DNA from: Endomicrobium sp.
GTDB lineage: Bacteria; Elusimicrobiota; Endomicrobiia; Endomicrobiales; Endomicrobiaceae
DNA length: 57,555 bases
Reading direction: 5' to 3'
Assembly: GCA_031286985.1 (NCBI GenBank)
Contig: JAITTL010000032.1
Span: 1-57,555 of the forward strand
Below are positions 8,954 through 17,693 of this stretch, piece after piece (the stretch's first letter is position 1; each line of letters starts with the position of its first letter). The position numbers were made by a program, and so were the translations under genes. The notes under the pieces are model-generated. The model was given only the letters and a program-made list of their open reading frames with translations, did no database searches and was not told the origin of the DNA.

Positions 8954-8993
8954 TTGAGACTGTGCATCTAAACAAATACACGCGTACACGCGG

Positions 8994-9022
8994 TTGTTTC
9001 AATCTTGGTTTTATATTATAAT
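8994..9022 (+). promoter_or_regulatory. Second candidate promoter upstream of argH
   Basis: TTGTTT (8994-8999), a 17-bp spacer and TATAAT (9017-9022), about 80 bp before the argH start. This is the better placed of two candidates for the argH-TolC-patatin-TPR run. Confidence 0.5.
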
Positions 9023-9100
9023 GATCCGCGATAGTGCACATGGTTTTGCTGGTACAGGTAGTTATGTATGCTGTATGTTTTATCTAACATGAAGTAATTA

Positions 9101-10450
9101 ATGGATAAAGTGGAGCTTGAGATGCAAGATTATGAACATTTTATAGGTTCGTTTTCTTTTGATATTAGATTGGCAGAGTCAGATATTGTTGGTTCGATAG
9201 CTCATGCTGAGATGCTTACAAAAACTAAAATTATAAGTACTCGTGATGGCAAAAGAATTATCTCTGGATTAAAACTGATTTTAAAAGATTTAAAAAGAGG
9301 ATGGAAGATCCCGAGGGAAGAGGATATTCACTATGCCGTTGAAAAAGAGCTCATACGTAGAATAGGTCCGGTTGGTGGAAAGCTTCATACAGCAAGAAGT
9401 AGAAATGATCAAGTTGCGACTGATTTAAGAATTTATTTAAAACAAGAAATTGAAACTGTAAGAGACCTTATAAATAATTTTCAAAAAACACTTGTTGAGA
9501 AAGCTTCTGACAATATTGATGTCATAATGCCTGGCTTCACGCATTTGCAACCTGCACAACCAATTTTAGCAGCACATCATCTTCTTGCTTATGCGTGGAT
9601 GATGCAAAGAAATAAAGATAGACTTTTGGACTGTTATAAAAGAACTGACACTTTACCTTTAGGAAGTGCTGCTCTGGCAGGAACGTCCTTTAAGATTGAT
9701 AGGCAATATTTGGCAAAGCTTTTGGATTTTAGCAATATCAGTGAAAATTCACTGGATGCCGTGAGTGATAGAGATTTTGCAATTGAGTTCGTGTTTTGTG
9801 TATCTATGATTTCTTTGCATTTGACAAAATTTTGTGAAGAAATGATTTTATGGTTAAATCCAGCGTTCAATTATATAACGATAGGTGCTCAATTTACGTC
9901 GGGTTCATCGATAATGCCTCAAAAGAGAAATCCTGATTGTGCCGAGGTTGTAAGAGGAAAATCAGGTATGATTTTTGGTGATTTAATTGCTCTTCTTACG
10001 ATGGCAAAGTCTTTGCCTCTTGCGTACAACAGGGATTTGCAGGAAGATAAACTTCCAGTCTTTGACGCCTTGGATAATATCAAAACGTGCCTTGAGGTTA
10101 TAAACAAAATGACAGATAGCTTGAAATTTGTTAAAGATAAAACATTGAAAAGTGCTAAAAAAGGTTTTATTGCAGCGACGGAAATAGCCGATTATCTTGC
10201 AAAGAACAATATTCCCTTTAGAACGGCACACGGAATAGTTAAAGATATTGTTCTGTATTGCCAAAAAAATTCTAAAACATTGGAAGAACTTTCATTGGAG
10301 GAATATAATAAATTTTCCCCTATGTTTAAAAAAGATATATTTGTACACCTTGATTTTGAAAATATCATAAGTATGAAAGCTTCTTATGGTGGTACTTCAA
10401 AAAAATCTATCTTACGCCAAATAGAAAATATTAAACGAAATTTAAAATGA
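9101..10450 (+). CDS. argH: Argininosuccinate lyase
   Basis: It splits argininosuccinate into arginine and fumarate, the last step of arginine synthesis, in the cytoplasm. The fumarase/aspartase-superfamily signature GSSIMPQKRNP starts at residue 268, and the substrate-binding TARSRNDQVATDL block is intact. At 449 residues it is near family size (about 460). The usual N-terminal LWGGRF block is missing: the frame has a stop directly upstream of this ATG, so the protein starts a few residues short. The start has a weak ribosome site; an alternative ATG at 9122 follows a GGAG. The gene overlaps the next one by 4 nt (ATGA), which suggests coupled translation. argG and the other arginine genes are not in this window. 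Confidence 0.95.
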   Translation: MDKVELEMQDYEHFIGSFSFDIRLAESDIVGSIAHAEMLTKTKIISTRDGKRIISGLKLILKDLKRGWKIPREEDIHYAVEKELIRRIGPVGGKLHTARSRNDQVATDLRIYLKQEIETVRDLINNFQKTLVEKASDNIDVIMPGFTHLQPAQPILAAHHLLAYAWMMQRNKDRLLDCYKRTDTLPLGSAALAGTSFKIDRQYLAKLLDFSNISENSLDAVSDRDFAIEFVFCVSMISLHLTKFCEEMILWLNPAFNYITIGAQFTSGSSIMPQKRNPDCAEVVRGKSGMIFGDLIALLTMAKSLPLAYNRDLQEDKLPVFDALDNIKTCLEVINKMTDSLKFVKDKTLKSAKKGFIAATEIADYLAKNNIPFRTAHGIVKDIVLYCQKNSKTLEELSLEEYNKFSPMFKKDIFVHLDFENIISMKASYGGTSKKSILRQIENIKRNLK

Positions 10451-11661
10451 AAACAAGTAGAATTTTAATTTTTTCACTCTTATTTATTTCAGCTCAGTCT
10501 TTGTTGGCTATCGATAATACAGTGGAAAAGATTTTGACGGAGGAGTCAAGTATCCAGATGGCCTTAACGCTGAATCCTGAAATATTAGGATGTTCTTGTG
10601 GTGTCAAAAATGCTAAAGAAAGAGTTAGAGAGGCAAAGGCTTTACGTTTACCAACTTTGAGTGTGGATGCCACTTTTGCAGAATTTAACGGAAGATGTAG
10701 CTCCTCGCTTGTTTCTGTGCCATCGCAGACATCGGTCTCTTATGTACAAATGGACAAAGAAGAAAAATTTTCAGTAAGGCCCCTAATATGGAGTTATATT
10801 TACACTGGAGGGAGGATAAGCACTACAATTAGACTTGCCAATATGGATTTTGAGAAAATGAAAATGGAAGAAAACGCTAATAGATATAAATTAAAAAATA
10901 TGATTAAAGTGATATTTAATGATTGTTTATACCATAAGGCACTATTAGAGTATTACGTTTCACAAATAAAAAAATATAAACAACAAAACTCGCAATTTTC
11001 GAACGTAAAACTTGAAGAGTTTAAAAGAAAAAGCGTTATAGAACAGTTTAATTATGAAAAAGTTTTTTTAGATTTGTTGAATAACATTGGGATCGAATTG
11101 AATACGATTGCAAGTATTTCTGGAGAGTTAAAACCAAAAATTAAAAACATTGATTTAGAAAATTGTTTATTACTTGCTTATCAGTATAAACATGAGCTGA
11201 AGATAACGCAACAACAAGAAATAATTGATGGGGTGATGCTTAATTATCTGATGTCAATGCGAAAGTATCCAACTATTTCGGTTGTGGCTGGTACGGAGGT
11301 TTTTATTGGAAAAGGAAAAACTTGTAAATCTGTTGGTAACAAAGCGAAAGAAAATGTATACTTGGCGATAAATTTAAATTGGCCTATTTGGGATGGAGGA
11401 TCGGTGTTTACTAGAATAAAACAAGGAAAAATCAAAACAAGAAAATCAACTATCGATAGGGTAAAATTAGAAAATACGGTGAGACTCAACATCAACAAAT
11501 CTTGTTTGGAATATGATTTTTGGAAAAAACAGGCAATATCTGCAAAAATAGAAGAAAAAAATGGACAATATGATGAATTTGATATTGAAATAATTCACAA
11601 ATTAAATAAAAGCTATTATGAACTCGAGTTTGCTGTAGGAACAGACCTTGACTCTTACTAA
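10447..11661 (+). CDS. TolC-like outer-membrane efflux protein
   Basis: It is a predicted outer-membrane channel that works with an inner-membrane pump and a periplasmic adaptor to export small molecules or proteins. A signal peptide with a hydrophobic core and an Ala-rich cut region fills residues 1-21. The early segment, with IQMALTLNPEI followed by an alpha-helical VREAKALRLPTLSVDA block, is typical of the OEP family; a second similar half begins near residue 250 (YPTISVVAGTEVF). At 404 residues it is slightly short for TolC. Translation is coupled to argH (4-nt overlap) and it overlaps the patatin gene by 14 nt. No pump or adaptor gene is adjacent. The ABC exporter at 30599-32218 is the only exporter in the window, and any link is speculation. 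Confidence 0.75.
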   Translation: MKTSRILIFSLLFISAQSLLAIDNTVEKILTEESSIQMALTLNPEILGCSCGVKNAKERVREAKALRLPTLSVDATFAEFNGRCSSSLVSVPSQTSVSYVQMDKEEKFSVRPLIWSYIYTGGRISTTIRLANMDFEKMKMEENANRYKLKNMIKVIFNDCLYHKALLEYYVSQIKKYKQQNSQFSNVKLEEFKRKSVIEQFNYEKVFLDLLNNIGIELNTIASISGELKPKIKNIDLENCLLLAYQYKHELKITQQQEIIDGVMLNYLMSMRKYPTISVVAGTEVFIGKGKTCKSVGNKAKENVYLAINLNWPIWDGGSVFTRIKQGKIKTRKSTIDRVKLENTVRLNINKSCLEYDFWKKQAISAKIEEKNGQYDEFDIEIIHKLNKSYYELEFAVGTDLDSY

Positions 11662-12637
11662 AAAGAATATCATTTCGATATTTTTTGTTTGCACACTGTT
11701 ATGTTGCGTGTGTGATTTTGGTTTTTCTGATACTTCGTTGTTTGATTATGAAGAAGATAGAGATGGGGAAGATTTATTGGTAGAGTTTTTGTGGCCTTTT
11801 GTTAGCTCAAAACCAGTAGAACAAAGACCAAGGGTAGCGTTAGTACTTAGTGGTGGAGGCGCAAGAGGAATCTCGCAGGTAGGTGTTGGTCGTGTGATAC
11901 AAAGAGAGAAGATTCCAGTTGATTTAGTTGTGGGAACAAGTGTGGGGGCTGTAGTAGGGGCTTTTTACTGTGCTGGTGTATGTTTTGAAAGACTTGATGA
12001 TCTTGCAAAAAATCTCAAATTGACAGATATTTCAGATTTTAGTTACTTATCGTTTATTCGCGTATTTTTAGTTGAAAAGATTTTTTCTAATGCAAATCTT
12101 GAAAAATTTGTAAACAAAAATATTGGTGAGATTAGTTTTGATCAACTACAAATTCCGTTGATATGTGTTACTACAGATTTAAATACAGGAGAAAGGGTTT
12201 TATTGAAAGAAGGAAGTGTTGCTTTTGCGGCACGAGCTAGCACAGCGATCCCTGGCGTTTGTAGGCCAGTTGAATATAGACAGCGTTATTTGGTTGATGG
12301 TGGTATTTCTGAAAATATTCCAGTGAGTGTAGCTAGGATTTTTGGTATGGATGTTATTATTGCTGTTGCTGTTGATCCAAATATAACTAAGAATAATGTC
12401 GGTAAAGTGTTTCAAACTTTCGTACAGGCTATGTATATTCAAGGAAATATTATGAATCAAAACAGCTTGAGTATGGCAGATATTGTAATCAGACCGGAAG
12501 TGGGTTCATTGTCCATATTTGACTTTAAAAATGCTTATGAAACTGTTGATAACGGGTCTGCTGCAGCAACATGTTGTGTAAAAGACATAAAAAAAATAAT
12601 AATTAATAAAATGGCGGAGAAATATTTACTTGAATGA
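11648..12637 (+). CDS. Patatin-like phospholipase (RssA/NTE type)
   Basis: This is a predicted serine acyl hydrolase acting on membrane lipids. Its Ser-Asp catalytic dyad is complete: oxyanion loop SGGGARG (from residue 68), nucleophile elbow GTSVG with Ser98, and DGG with Asp217. A hydrophobic N-terminal segment (about residues 8-27) suggests secretion or membrane anchoring. The start is a TTG at 11648 with AGGA about 6 nt upstream; there is no nearby ATG in frame. It lies inside the argH-TolC-patatin-TPR run and ends in a 4-nt overlap (ATGA) with the TPR gene. The outer-membrane neighbour hints at envelope lipid remodelling, but the substrate is not known. Confidence 0.85.
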   Translation: MTLTKKNIISIFFVCTLLCCVCDFGFSDTSLFDYEEDRDGEDLLVEFLWPFVSSKPVEQRPRVALVLSGGGARGISQVGVGRVIQREKIPVDLVVGTSVGAVVGAFYCAGVCFERLDDLAKNLKLTDISDFSYLSFIRVFLVEKIFSNANLEKFVNKNIGEISFDQLQIPLICVTTDLNTGERVLLKEGSVAFAARASTAIPGVCRPVEYRQRYLVDGGISENIPVSVARIFGMDVIIAVAVDPNITKNNVGKVFQTFVQAMYIQGNIMNQNSLSMADIVIRPEVGSLSIFDFKNAYETVDNGSAAATCCVKDIKKIIINKMAEKYLLE

Positions 12638-13674
12638 AAAAAACTGTAATAAATACCATTTTTATGTTGTTATTTATAGTTTCTTTTCTTGTTTCTATAT
12701 CTGTCAGTAACGTTATCGGGTTTTCTGGCGAACAATCTTTGGAGGCTAATGAAATTTTTACAAAAATAGATATGCCAGAAAATGGAAAGCAGAAAATAAA
12801 ATTTCTTGAAGAACTTGCACAAAAATATGTACGTTTTGATAAATATGATCTTGCTGTGATTGTTTATAAAAAGCTTTTAAACTTGAGAACGACAAAGAAT
12901 AAAAAAATTGAATACCATATTAAACTTGGAGATGCGTATGATTTGCAAAAAAATTATGTTCTAAGTGTAGAAAGTTATAAAAATGCCTTACTGTTTGACA
13001 AAAAAAATGTTGACATCAACCTTAAGATTGGAAATATATTTTTAAAAAATAATTTGTATGATTTTGCGAAAACAAATTTTATCGCTGCGCTAGCGATTGA
13101 TAAAAATTCAAATGCAGCTAAAAGAGGTCTTGGTGACGTTTTTTTCTGCCAAAATATCTATACGAAAGCTGTTGATTATTATAGTCAAGTAGCTTCTGAA
13201 ACTTATGATAAACAAATTGTTATGAGAATTGCGAAGTGTTATCGTAGTTTAAATAAGATTGATAATGCGATCGCTATATTAAAGGCATTTATGGCAGCAA
13301 AAGACATAGATTTAGAAATGATTTTTTTACAAGGTTTGTTGTATATGGATAAAAAAGAGTACGTGAAAGCTAAAAATTTGTTTTCATATTTGGTAACAAA
13401 TGGAGTAAAAAATTTCAAGGGATGCGTCTACCTTGCACTGCTTTACGATTTAACTGGAGAAACTTTGAAAGCAAAAAAAATGTTTGATAAATCATATGAG
13501 ATAAATCCTTCTTGTTCTGCTGTTGATTTTATGCGTGCAAAAATATCTTATAAATTGGGTCGAGTTTATGAAGCTAAAGAATTTGCAAATAGTGCCTATG
13601 GAAAGGCAAAAACAGTTTTCGTGAAACAACAAGTGCAAAAACTGATTAATTTTTTGAATAATTTAAATAAATAG
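12634..13674 (+). CDS. Tetratricopeptide-repeat protein, exported or membrane-anchored
   Basis: It is probably a scaffold for protein-protein contacts in the periplasm or at the membrane. One hydrophobic segment (about residues 8-30) is followed by roughly six to seven degenerate TPR units, visible as repeated helix pairs such as YVLSVESYKNALLFDKKN, YDFAKTNFIAALAIDKNS and YTKAVDYYSQV. There is no catalytic motif. It is translationally coupled to the patatin gene, so the two may act together. Lys-rich, AT-rich codon use matches the surroundings. Its partner and exact role cannot be read from sequence. Confidence 0.75.
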   Translation: MKKTVINTIFMLLFIVSFLVSISVSNVIGFSGEQSLEANEIFTKIDMPENGKQKIKFLEELAQKYVRFDKYDLAVIVYKKLLNLRTTKNKKIEYHIKLGDAYDLQKNYVLSVESYKNALLFDKKNVDINLKIGNIFLKNNLYDFAKTNFIAALAIDKNSNAAKRGLGDVFFCQNIYTKAVDYYSQVASETYDKQIVMRIAKCYRSLNKIDNAIAILKAFMAAKDIDLEMIFLQGLLYMDKKEYVKAKNLFSYLVTNGVKNFKGCVYLALLYDLTGETLKAKKMFDKSYEINPSCSAVDFMRAKISYKLGRVYEAKEFANSAYGKAKTVFVKQQVQKLINFLNNLNK

Positions 13675-13775
13675 ATAGCATTGTTGAAATATTTACGTTT
13701 TGACTATAGATATTAAAATTTAGTAGAACTAACAACGTGTGGTGGCTTTTAAGATGTATCCCAATTGGAGAGGGA

Positions 13776-15008
13776 ATGCTTAGATTCAAGAAAAACGATT
13801 TATACGTGGAACAAGTTAGATTGTCAGATATTGCAAAAAAGTATGGAACCAGTGCGTATATATATTCAAAAAACAAGATTGTAAACAATTTTGAAAATTA
13901 TAAAAAAGCGCTAGGCGCTAAAGATGGATTCATATGTTTTGCTTGCAAGACAAATTCTAATGGAACAATTTTAAAATTGCTTTCAAAGCTTGGAGCAGGA
14001 GCTGATACGACGTCAGGTGGTGAAATATATAGATGTTTGAGTGCTGGTTTTTCTTCGTCAAAGATTGTCTATGCAGGCGTTGGGAAAACAACTGAAGAGA
14101 TAGAGTATGCTTTAAAAAGTAAAATTTTTATGTTTAATGTTGAATCTTTTGAGGAACTTGATGCAATAGATAAAATAGCTTCAAAAATTAAAGTTAAGGC
14201 AAAAATTTCGTTTAGGATAAATCCCTATGTTAATTCCAGTACACATTCTTATTTGGCCACCGGGAAGAAAGGAGCAAAGTTTGGAATTCCTTATGAGAAT
14301 GCTGTGGAAGCATATTCTGTAGCAAAGAGAAAAAAAAATATTGTAATTGTAGGAATACATTCACATATTGGTTCACAAATTTTAGATATAGGCTCGTTTA
14401 GACTTGTCGCTCAAAAGATTAAAAAGATTGTTGATGCTGTAGAAAAAAATGGTATAAAATTGGAGTACATAAATTGTGGAGGTGGTCTTGGAATCAGTTA
14501 TGAAGAAGGCCAAGAAGCGCCATCTCCAAAACAGCTTATGGTGGAATTGTTTCGGATATTCGATAAAGATAAAAAATTTATTTTTGAACCAGGTCGTTCA
14601 ATAATCGGAAATGCCGGATATCTTCTCACGAAAGTTATATATAGAAAAATTTCCGGAGGTAAGAATTTTCTTATTGTGGATGCCGGAATGAATGATTTGA
14701 TAAGGCCGACTTTGTATGAAGCTCATCATGAAATAGTGCCAGTGAAAAAGACAAATGCTAAAAAAGTTAAGACAGACGTTGTGGGCCCGATATGTGAAAG
14801 TGGTGATTTTATGGGTAAAGATAGGATGCTTCCTTTGATAAATCAAGGAGAATATCTTTTGGTAAAATGCGTCGGTGCTTATGGTGCTGCAATGTCGTCA
14901 GAATACAATTCAAGGCCGTTAATACCTGAAATTTTAGTTGATGGTTGTACAATTAAGTTGATAAGAAAAAGAGCGTGCAACAGAGACTTATTGGCAAATG
15001 AAATTTAG
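13776..15008 (+). CDS. lysA: Diaminopimelate decarboxylase
   Basis: It removes CO2 from meso-diaminopimelate to give lysine, the last step of lysine synthesis, using pyridoxal phosphate. Key features are the cofactor lysine in FACKTNSNG (Lys58), HSHIGSQI, GGGLGI, EPGRSIIGNAG and the substrate cysteine block CESGDF. The 410 residues agree with the family. The ATG at 13776 follows GGAG by 5 nt; an upstream GTG (13737) would add an unlike 13-residue leader and has no such site. It heads the lysA-dapF-dapA-dapB-dapL series, all on the plus strand with short gaps. Confidence 0.96.
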   Translation: MLRFKKNDLYVEQVRLSDIAKKYGTSAYIYSKNKIVNNFENYKKALGAKDGFICFACKTNSNGTILKLLSKLGAGADTTSGGEIYRCLSAGFSSSKIVYAGVGKTTEEIEYALKSKIFMFNVESFEELDAIDKIASKIKVKAKISFRINPYVNSSTHSYLATGKKGAKFGIPYENAVEAYSVAKRKKNIVIVGIHSHIGSQILDIGSFRLVAQKIKKIVDAVEKNGIKLEYINCGGGLGISYEEGQEAPSPKQLMVELFRIFDKDKKFIFEPGRSIIGNAGYLLTKVIYRKISGGKNFLIVDAGMNDLIRPTLYEAHHEIVPVKKTNAKKVKTDVVGPICESGDFMGKDRMLPLINQGEYLLVKCVGAYGAAMSSEYNSRPLIPEILVDGCTIKLIRKRACNRDLLANEI

Positions 15009-15084
15009 TTTATGAATATTTGTATAATCTTTACAAGGCTTAAATTTCTGCAAAATAATGTAAGTTTTTTGGAGGATGTTTTTT

Positions 15085-15897
15085 GTGAACGTAGATTTCG
15101 CAAAATTTTCTGCTGCCGGAAATGATTTTATTTTAATAGATAATAGAGAACTCATTATAAAAGAAAAAGATTGTCAGTTTGTTGCAAAAAAACTTTGCAA
15201 CAGAAAGTATTCAATAGGTGCTGATGGTTTGATTTTACTTGAAAAAAGTATTTGTAAAGATTTTAAAATGAAGTATTTTAATTCTGATGGATCACACGCT
15301 TCTATGTGTGGTAATGGTGGGAGAGCTGTTTCTAGGTTTGCGTATGATTTAGGTGTGGCAAATCTTAAAATGGCATTTGAAACTGATGCAGGTATTATAA
15401 ATGCTGAGATTTTGGCACATGACAAAGTGAAACTTAGCTTGTATAATCCTAAGGACTTCAAGCATAACATTAAAATTGATATTGGTGGAAGGAAAGTTAA
15501 AGTGGATTGTATAGACACTGGTGTCCCTCATGCAGTCATGTTTGTTAAAGATATTAGAAAAATTAACGTTTTAAAATGTGGTAAAAGTATAAGATATCAT
15601 GAATTTTTTGCACCTGTAGGGACGAATGTTGATTTCGTTGAAATTGCAAGGGACAATACTCTTTTTGTGCGTACTTACGAAAGAGGTGTTGAAGATGAGA
15701 CTTTAGCTTGCGGTACAGGAATAACTGCCTGTGGAATTGTTTCCGTGGTTAAAGGTTTTACAAAATCCCCTGTTAGTGTATTTGCGGAAAGTGGTGATAG
15801 ATTATCTGTATCTTTAAATTTTTTTAGCGATAAAGTAAGTGATGTTGTTCTTGAAGGTCCTGCTATTTTAACTTTTAAAGGCACAGTTGGAATTTAG
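15085..15897 (+). CDS. dapF: Diaminopimelate epimerase
   Basis: It converts LL- to meso-diaminopimelate, which feeds both lysine and peptidoglycan. Both catalytic cysteines are present: Cys75 in SMCGNGGRA and Cys209 in ACGTGITACG. The GTG at 15085 is preferred over the ATG at 15076, because the strong GGAGG (15071-15075) touches that ATG but sits 9 nt before the GTG. The resulting N-terminus (MNVDFAKFSAAGNDF) matches the family's usual start. Length is 270 residues. Confidence 0.95.
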   Translation: MNVDFAKFSAAGNDFILIDNRELIIKEKDCQFVAKKLCNRKYSIGADGLILLEKSICKDFKMKYFNSDGSHASMCGNGGRAVSRFAYDLGVANLKMAFETDAGIINAEILAHDKVKLSLYNPKDFKHNIKIDIGGRKVKVDCIDTGVPHAVMFVKDIRKINVLKCGKSIRYHEFFAPVGTNVDFVEIARDNTLFVRTYERGVEDETLACGTGITACGIVSVVKGFTKSPVSVFAESGDRLSVSLNFFSDKVSDVVLEGPAILTFKGTVGI

Positions 15898-15943
15898 TTG
15901 CAAATTAAGTATGTGATTGACCTAAAGCCGTTATGGGGGTGTT

Positions 15944-16819
15944 ATGTTTTCTGGAGTGTTTACGGCCTTGATTACACCGTTTAGGGGTAACACTGTTGAT
16001 TTCGATGCGTTTGGAAAGCTGATTGAGTGTCAATGCAAACATGGAGTTGATGGTATTGTCCCATGTGGAACTACTGGAGAATCACCTACTTTATCATATG
16101 AAGAACACGAAGAGGTTATAGCTTTTTGCGTTAAGAACGCAAAAGGGAGAGTGAAGGTTCTTGCAGGAACAGGATCTAACTCCACTGATGAGGCAATACA
16201 TTTTACGCAATTTGCAAAAAAAGCTGGATGTGATGGAGCATTAGTGGTTTCTCCATACTACAACAAACCAACACAAAATGGTTTGTATTTGCATTTTAAG
16301 TCTATAGCGGATGCAGCGGATATTCCTATTGTGCTTTACAATATTGCTGGTAGGACGTCTGTAAACATTGAACCCGGCACTATAGCAAAACTTTTTAATA
16401 GTTGCAAAAATATCGTTGGCGTGAAAGAAGCATCAGGGTCTTTGACTCAAGTAAGTGCTATAAAGTCCTTAGTACCTGATATAGAACTCTTTTCTGGTGA
16501 TGATGCGCTTACCCTTCCTTCATTATCGGTAGGTGGAGTTGGAGTTGTTTCTGTTTTGTCAAATATTATCCCTTCAGAAGTAGTGTCTCTTGTAGGGGCT
16601 TTTGAAAAAGGTAATATTAGAGAAGCGATAAAGATTCACTACAAACTTTTGCCTTTAGTTAGGATGATGTTTATGGAGACAAATCCAATTCCTGTGAAGA
16701 CTGCTGCTTTTTTGCTTGGCATGTGCCAACAGGATTTGAGACTTCCGATGTGTGAAATGGAAAATACAAATAAAATAAAATTACAAAAAGCATTGGAAGA
16801 TTTTGGTCTTTTAAAATGA
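15944..16819 (+). CDS. dapA: 4-hydroxy-tetrahydrodipicolinate synthase
   Basis: It condenses pyruvate with aspartate semialdehyde, the committed step of the diaminopimelate/lysine route. The Schiff-base lysine is Lys161 in GVKEASG; GTTGESPTLS and YYNKPTQNG are the usual active-site blocks, and YNIAGRTSV carries the conserved Arg. The 291 residues are normal. A G-run (GGGGG) lies 4 nt before the ATG. It sits between dapF and dapB in the lysine cluster. Feedback regulation by lysine is typical of the family but not visible here, and there is no room for a lysine riboswitch in the 46-nt gap. Confidence 0.96.
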   Translation: MFSGVFTALITPFRGNTVDFDAFGKLIECQCKHGVDGIVPCGTTGESPTLSYEEHEEVIAFCVKNAKGRVKVLAGTGSNSTDEAIHFTQFAKKAGCDGALVVSPYYNKPTQNGLYLHFKSIADAADIPIVLYNIAGRTSVNIEPGTIAKLFNSCKNIVGVKEASGSLTQVSAIKSLVPDIELFSGDDALTLPSLSVGGVGVVSVLSNIIPSEVVSLVGAFEKGNIREAIKIHYKLLPLVRMMFMETNPIPVKTAAFLLGMCQQDLRLPMCEMENTNKIKLQKALEDFGLLK

Positions 16820-16898
16820 TAATAATCAGGTTTATTTTGATTTTTGAATAAAATTTTTGAGTTTTTAACCACACAATAAAGTAATTGGAGTTTCTGAT

Positions 16899-17672
16899 AT
16901 GAGAATAATCGTTTGCGGTGCAGCTGGGAGAATGGGACAAGCTATAATTGCTGTCGCGAAAGCAGACTCGGATATTCAAATAGTTGGAGCTTTAGAGCAT
17001 GATGGGAATAGGGCGATAGGTTTAGGCGATCCGAAAGTATCTCCCGCAAGTGATTTAGAAGAATTTTTAAAAAAAACGGACGTTTTAATAGATTTTACAA
17101 ATCCAAATAGTGCTTTGGAAAATTTAAAATGCGCAAAAAAACACGACGTGCCTGTCATTGTTGGGACAACAGGATTTAACGACGAGCAAAAGAAAAAAAT
17201 ATCTGATATTTCTAAAATTATTCCTATTGTTTTTTCACCGAATACGTCAATAGGTGTCAATATTTTATTTAAACTTATTGAAATTGTAGCAAAACAAGTT
17301 CCTGATTATGATATTGAAATAGTTGAACTGCATCACAATAAAAAAAAAGACTCTCCATCAGGAACAGCGGCAAAATTGGCAGAAATTGCAGCATGTTCAA
17401 TTGATAAAGATATTAGTAATGTTGGTGTTTATGGTAGGCATTCTTTGGGTACAGCAAGAAAAAAGGGTGAGATAGGAGTTTTTTCTGTAAGAGCTGGAGA
17501 CATTGTTGGAGATCATACTGTATATTTTGCAGGTCCCGGCGAAAGAATAGAATTGACTCATAGAGCACATTCTAGAGATACTTTTGCGACAGGTGCTGTT
17601 AAAGCTGCCAAGTGGGTGATAAATCAAAAATGTGGTCTTTATGATATGTCTGATGTTTTAAATTTAAAATAA
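16899..17672 (+). CDS. dapB: 4-hydroxy-tetrahydrodipicolinate reductase
   Basis: It reduces the DapA product with NAD(P)H to tetrahydrodipicolinate, the substrate of DapL. The N-terminal nucleotide fold is VCGAAGRMGQ, and the catalytic block is ELHHNKKKDSPSGTA with the conserved His and Lys. The 257 residues are normal. It stands 79 nt after dapA and 21 nt before dapL in the same direction. Confidence 0.96.
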   Translation: MRIIVCGAAGRMGQAIIAVAKADSDIQIVGALEHDGNRAIGLGDPKVSPASDLEEFLKKTDVLIDFTNPNSALENLKCAKKHDVPVIVGTTGFNDEQKKKISDISKIIPIVFSPNTSIGVNILFKLIEIVAKQVPDYDIEIVELHHNKKKDSPSGTAAKLAEIAACSIDKDISNVGVYGRHSLGTARKKGEIGVFSVRAGDIVGDHTVYFAGPGERIELTHRAHSRDTFATGAVKAAKWVINQKCGLYDMSDVLNLK

Positions 17673-17693
17673 GATGTAAATTGGAGATTGAGA

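Noticed and set aside
15009-15944. Lysine riboswitch before dapF or dapA
   Set aside because: The gaps are too short for the lysine riboswitch fold and show no matching helices.
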